Shown here in pieces: positions 22,614-24,552 of a stretch of 24,552 nt of DNA. Positions within the stretch are counted from its first letter, which is position 1; each line of letters opens with the position of its first letter. Both the position numbers and the translations under genes were made by a program. This DNA comes from B16-G9 sp964400655 (GTDB lineage: Bacteria > Bacteroidota > Bacteroidia > Bacteroidales > F082), in contig CAYNVN010000082.1 in assembly GCA_964400655.1 (NCBI GenBank), positions 1-24,552 on the forward strand, in the 5' to 3' direction. The notes below the pieces were generated by a model, which worked only from the letters and a program-made list of their open reading frames with translations, was not told where the DNA came from and did no database searches.

Positions 22614-24552
22614 ATGAAAAAGAAAACCCGATTATTAAGAGTAGTAGCCATACTACTCTTTTTTGCAGGATATATTTCAATATCATATTCACAGCAAATT
22701 ACCAAATGCGATTATCACCGGCCAAAACAGGCCGACCAATGGCGTTTTGGTGATGATGCCGGTATCAGTTTTAGCGATCTTACCGCACCTGTTCCCGTTA
22801 ACGGTAACTTTTACGGCGATTATACCGGACTGGCACCGGGGGGAGTTTCTAATATTTCGGATGAGGACGGCAATCTGTTGTTCTACACTAACGGATTGAA
22901 TATCTGGACAAAAGGTTTGTATGTAATGAATAACGGCGACGGGCTTAAAGGAAACAACGGTTCTACCATGACCTCACTGATTGTTCCCGACCCCGGAAAC
23001 AGTAAACAATATTATGTTTTTACGCTGGATATGTATTTTCCCGGCTTTTTTGAAGATGGTATCCGTTATAACGTGGTTGATTTTACCAACGACGGAAATG
23101 GTATTGTTACATTAAAAAATAAAATTCTTTTAAAGGAAAACACCCAGAAAATTGCCGCTGTAAAACATCAAAACGGCAAAGATTACTGGATAATAACACA
23201 TGGATTCGGACCGCAAAAGGGGGGTAACTTCTATGTTTATCTGTTAAGCGATACACTCAATACCGTACCGATTGTTTCAACGGTTGGTTTAAAAGAGGAT
23301 TATATTGAAAACGATTATCCTACTTTTAATAACGAAGCGGGATACATGGTTGTTTCTCCAAACGGTAAAAAACTGGCTCAGGTGATAAACTACGATGGTT
23401 ATGTGGAGTTGTTTGATTTTGATAATGCAACCGGAAAACTCAGCAATGCCGTAAACAGCACTCCGGGTGTGATTAAAGGGCCTTATGGTGTAGCATTTTC
23501 ACCCGACGGTTCTAAGTTATATGTTTCCACATCGCCGCTTGACAACTCAACAAATTATATCTATCAGTTCGACCTCTCTCAATCAAACCCTTTTGTTAAC
23601 CCTTATGTTGTGGCAAGTATGGAAGTTACGGCCGGTAACGAAGTGTTGTTTGGCGCGTTACAACTGGCTCCCGATGGAAAAATATATGTTTCGAAGTTTT
23701 ACAAAGGCATGCAGCCCGGCGACCATTACAACAGTGTTGCCGTAATTTATAATCCCGACAGGCCTGCGGATAAATGCAATTATAATAACCTTGACGGAAC
23801 ACCCGATGCCGAGTTCAATTTGAGTAATGGTAACAGCTATTCGGGTTTGCCCGCTTTTCCTAATGATTTTCTGGATATTCCGCATTTTTGGAGTCTGCAT
23901 CAGTGTTATAAGGATACCACCAATTTTATCATCAGAAATACGGCAAACATTAATACGGCAGAATGGAATTTTAGTACCATCGACCCTGATGGAAATGAAA
24001 TTACCGATGGTTTAAGTCCCCAATATGTTTTTAGTAAACCGGGGAAATATGGTATTGAACTAACGGAGAATTACAATGGTGATCAGTATGTTTTTAAAGA
24101 TTCCGTTACAATACACCCGTTGCCGGATGTGCAACTGGCTACTACCGATACCATTTATCTGTTGCCAAATTCATCCATAAAACTGGATGCGGGCGAATAT
24201 GATTATTATTACTGGAGTGACGGCTCCACCGACAGGTATTTGAATGTGTTGTCGGAAGGCCTTTACAGCGTTATGGTGGTAGATACCAATTGTTGCAAGA
24301 ACAGTGCATCGGTTTATGTAAAGTTTTCTGACCTCTATTTTCCCAATGCTTTTAAACCGGGAAGTACAATTGACGGCAACAATCAGTTTAAAGTAATTGG
24401 TATTACCCAGTCGCTGGCCGAGTTTGAGTTAATGGTGTTCGACCGTTGGGGAAAGATGATATTTTCAACCGATGATGCATCGGAAGGGTGGGACGGAACG
24501 TATAACGGAGCGGAAGTGCCTGCCGGCGTGTATGTATGGAAAGCGGTAATGA
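22614..24552 (+). CDS. Exported beta-propeller/PKD protein with T9SS type B sorting domain (3' end cut)
   Basis: The ORF runs from ATG 22614 to the right edge without a stop, 646 codons. Signal peptide about 1-27 (ISYSQQ). Residues about 30-420 look like a beta-propeller of the YVTN/WD40-like kind found in these proteins, with SNISDEDGNLLFYTNG, IVPDPGNSKQYYVFT, AFSPDGSKLYVST and LAPDGKIYVS. A PKD-like domain follows (about 422-502), then a short module (503-571) with KLDAGEYDYYYWSDGS that resembles the cap of the two upstream proteins. A gliding-motility-associated type B sorting domain starts near 572 (LYFPNAFKPG, FDRWGKMIFS, GWDGTYNGAEVPAGVYVWKA). About 10-25 residues are probably missing beyond the edge. 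Type B domains direct T9SS export of surface proteins. Confidence 0.9.
   Translation, partial: MKKKTRLLRVVAILLFFAGYISISYSQQITKCDYHRPKQADQWRFGDDAGISFSDLTAPVPVNGNFYGDYTGLAPGGVSNISDEDGNLLFYTNGLNIWTKGLYVMNNGDGLKGNNGSTMTSLIVPDPGNSKQYYVFTLDMYFPGFFEDGIRYNVVDFTNDGNGIVTLKNKILLKENTQKIAAVKHQNGKDYWIITHGFGPQKGGNFYVYLLSDTLNTVPIVSTVGLKEDYIENDYPTFNNEAGYMVVSPNGKKLAQVINYDGYVELFDFDNATGKLSNAVNSTPGVIKGPYGVAFSPDGSKLYVSTSPLDNSTNYIYQFDLSQSNPFVNPYVVASMEVTAGNEVLFGALQLAPDGKIYVSKFYKGMQPGDHYNSVAVIYNPDRPADKCNYNNLDGTPDAEFNLSNGNSYSGLPAFPNDFLDIPHFWSLHQCYKDTTNFIIRNTANINTAEWNFSTIDPDGNEITDGLSPQYVFSKPGKYGIELTENYNGDQYVFKDSVTIHPLPDVQLATTDTIYLLPNSSIKLDAGEYDYYYWSDGSTDRYLNVLSEGLYSVMVVDTNCCKNSASVYVKFSDLYFPNAFKPGSTIDGNNQFKVIGITQSLAEFELMVFDRWGKMIFSTDDASEGWDGTYNGAEVPAGVYVWKAVM

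Overview
The window looks like a chromosomal segment of a member of the Bacteroidota (Bacteroidetes), most likely class Bacteroidia near Bacteroidales/Marinilabiliales. The evidence is the coherent set of TAnnTTTG (-7) promoter elements, some with a TTG/TTTG element 19-20 bases upstream, the near absence of Shine-Dalgarno sequences, the DUF2723 membrane glycosyltransferase, the Bacteroidetes-type Tgt, and three secreted proteins of which two carry type A and one a type B (gliding-motility-associated) type IX secretion sorting domain. Placement below phylum is an inference.

Layout: (1) 1-415, minus strand, the 5' part of an AAA_14-type ATPase running off the left edge, then a 58-codon small ORF (591-767, minus) and a tRNA-Gln(TTG) with its own promoter and terminator. 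(2) 1051-4122, a large DUF2723 polytopic glycosyltransferase-like protein, closed by a hairpin terminator. (3) 4194-5923, minus, a GT2 membrane glycosyltransferase and an ECF sigma factor overlapping by 10 bases. (4) 5978-8753, plus, tgt, an LptF/LptG-family permease and a small membrane protein. (5) 8793-10617, minus, nfo (endonuclease IV) and a CPBP-family membrane protease. (6) 10753-12498, plus, a small helical protein of unknown function, a membrane-anchored TlpA-like thioredoxin and an outer-membrane beta-barrel protein. (7) 12499-12919, a non-coding stretch with three different short tandem repeat families. (8) 12920-17332, a CPA2 cation:proton antiporter with TrkA-type domains, a small cysteine-bearing membrane protein, a large secreted/periplasmic redoxin on the minus strand, and a methylmalonyl-CoA decarboxylase-like crotonase. 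(9) 17384-24552, three consecutive large exported proteins. Two are paralogues with the same domain order and a type A sorting domain. The third is a beta-propeller/PKD protein with a type B sorting domain, cut by the right edge.

Most of the window is conserved housekeeping content (tRNA modification, base-excision repair, lipid or LPS transport, redox folding, ion homeostasis). The parts most worth a second look are the T9SS cargo trio and its shared modules, the GT-sigma overlap, the Tgt without zinc cysteines, the crotonase with a substituted active-site histidine position, the small four-cysteine membrane protein resembling NqrM in layout, the repeat-filled gap at 12.6-12.85 kb, and the unlisted small ORF behind the tRNA. 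I see no convincing prophage, CRISPR array, transposon or defence island. All promoter calls rest on consensus matching by eye.
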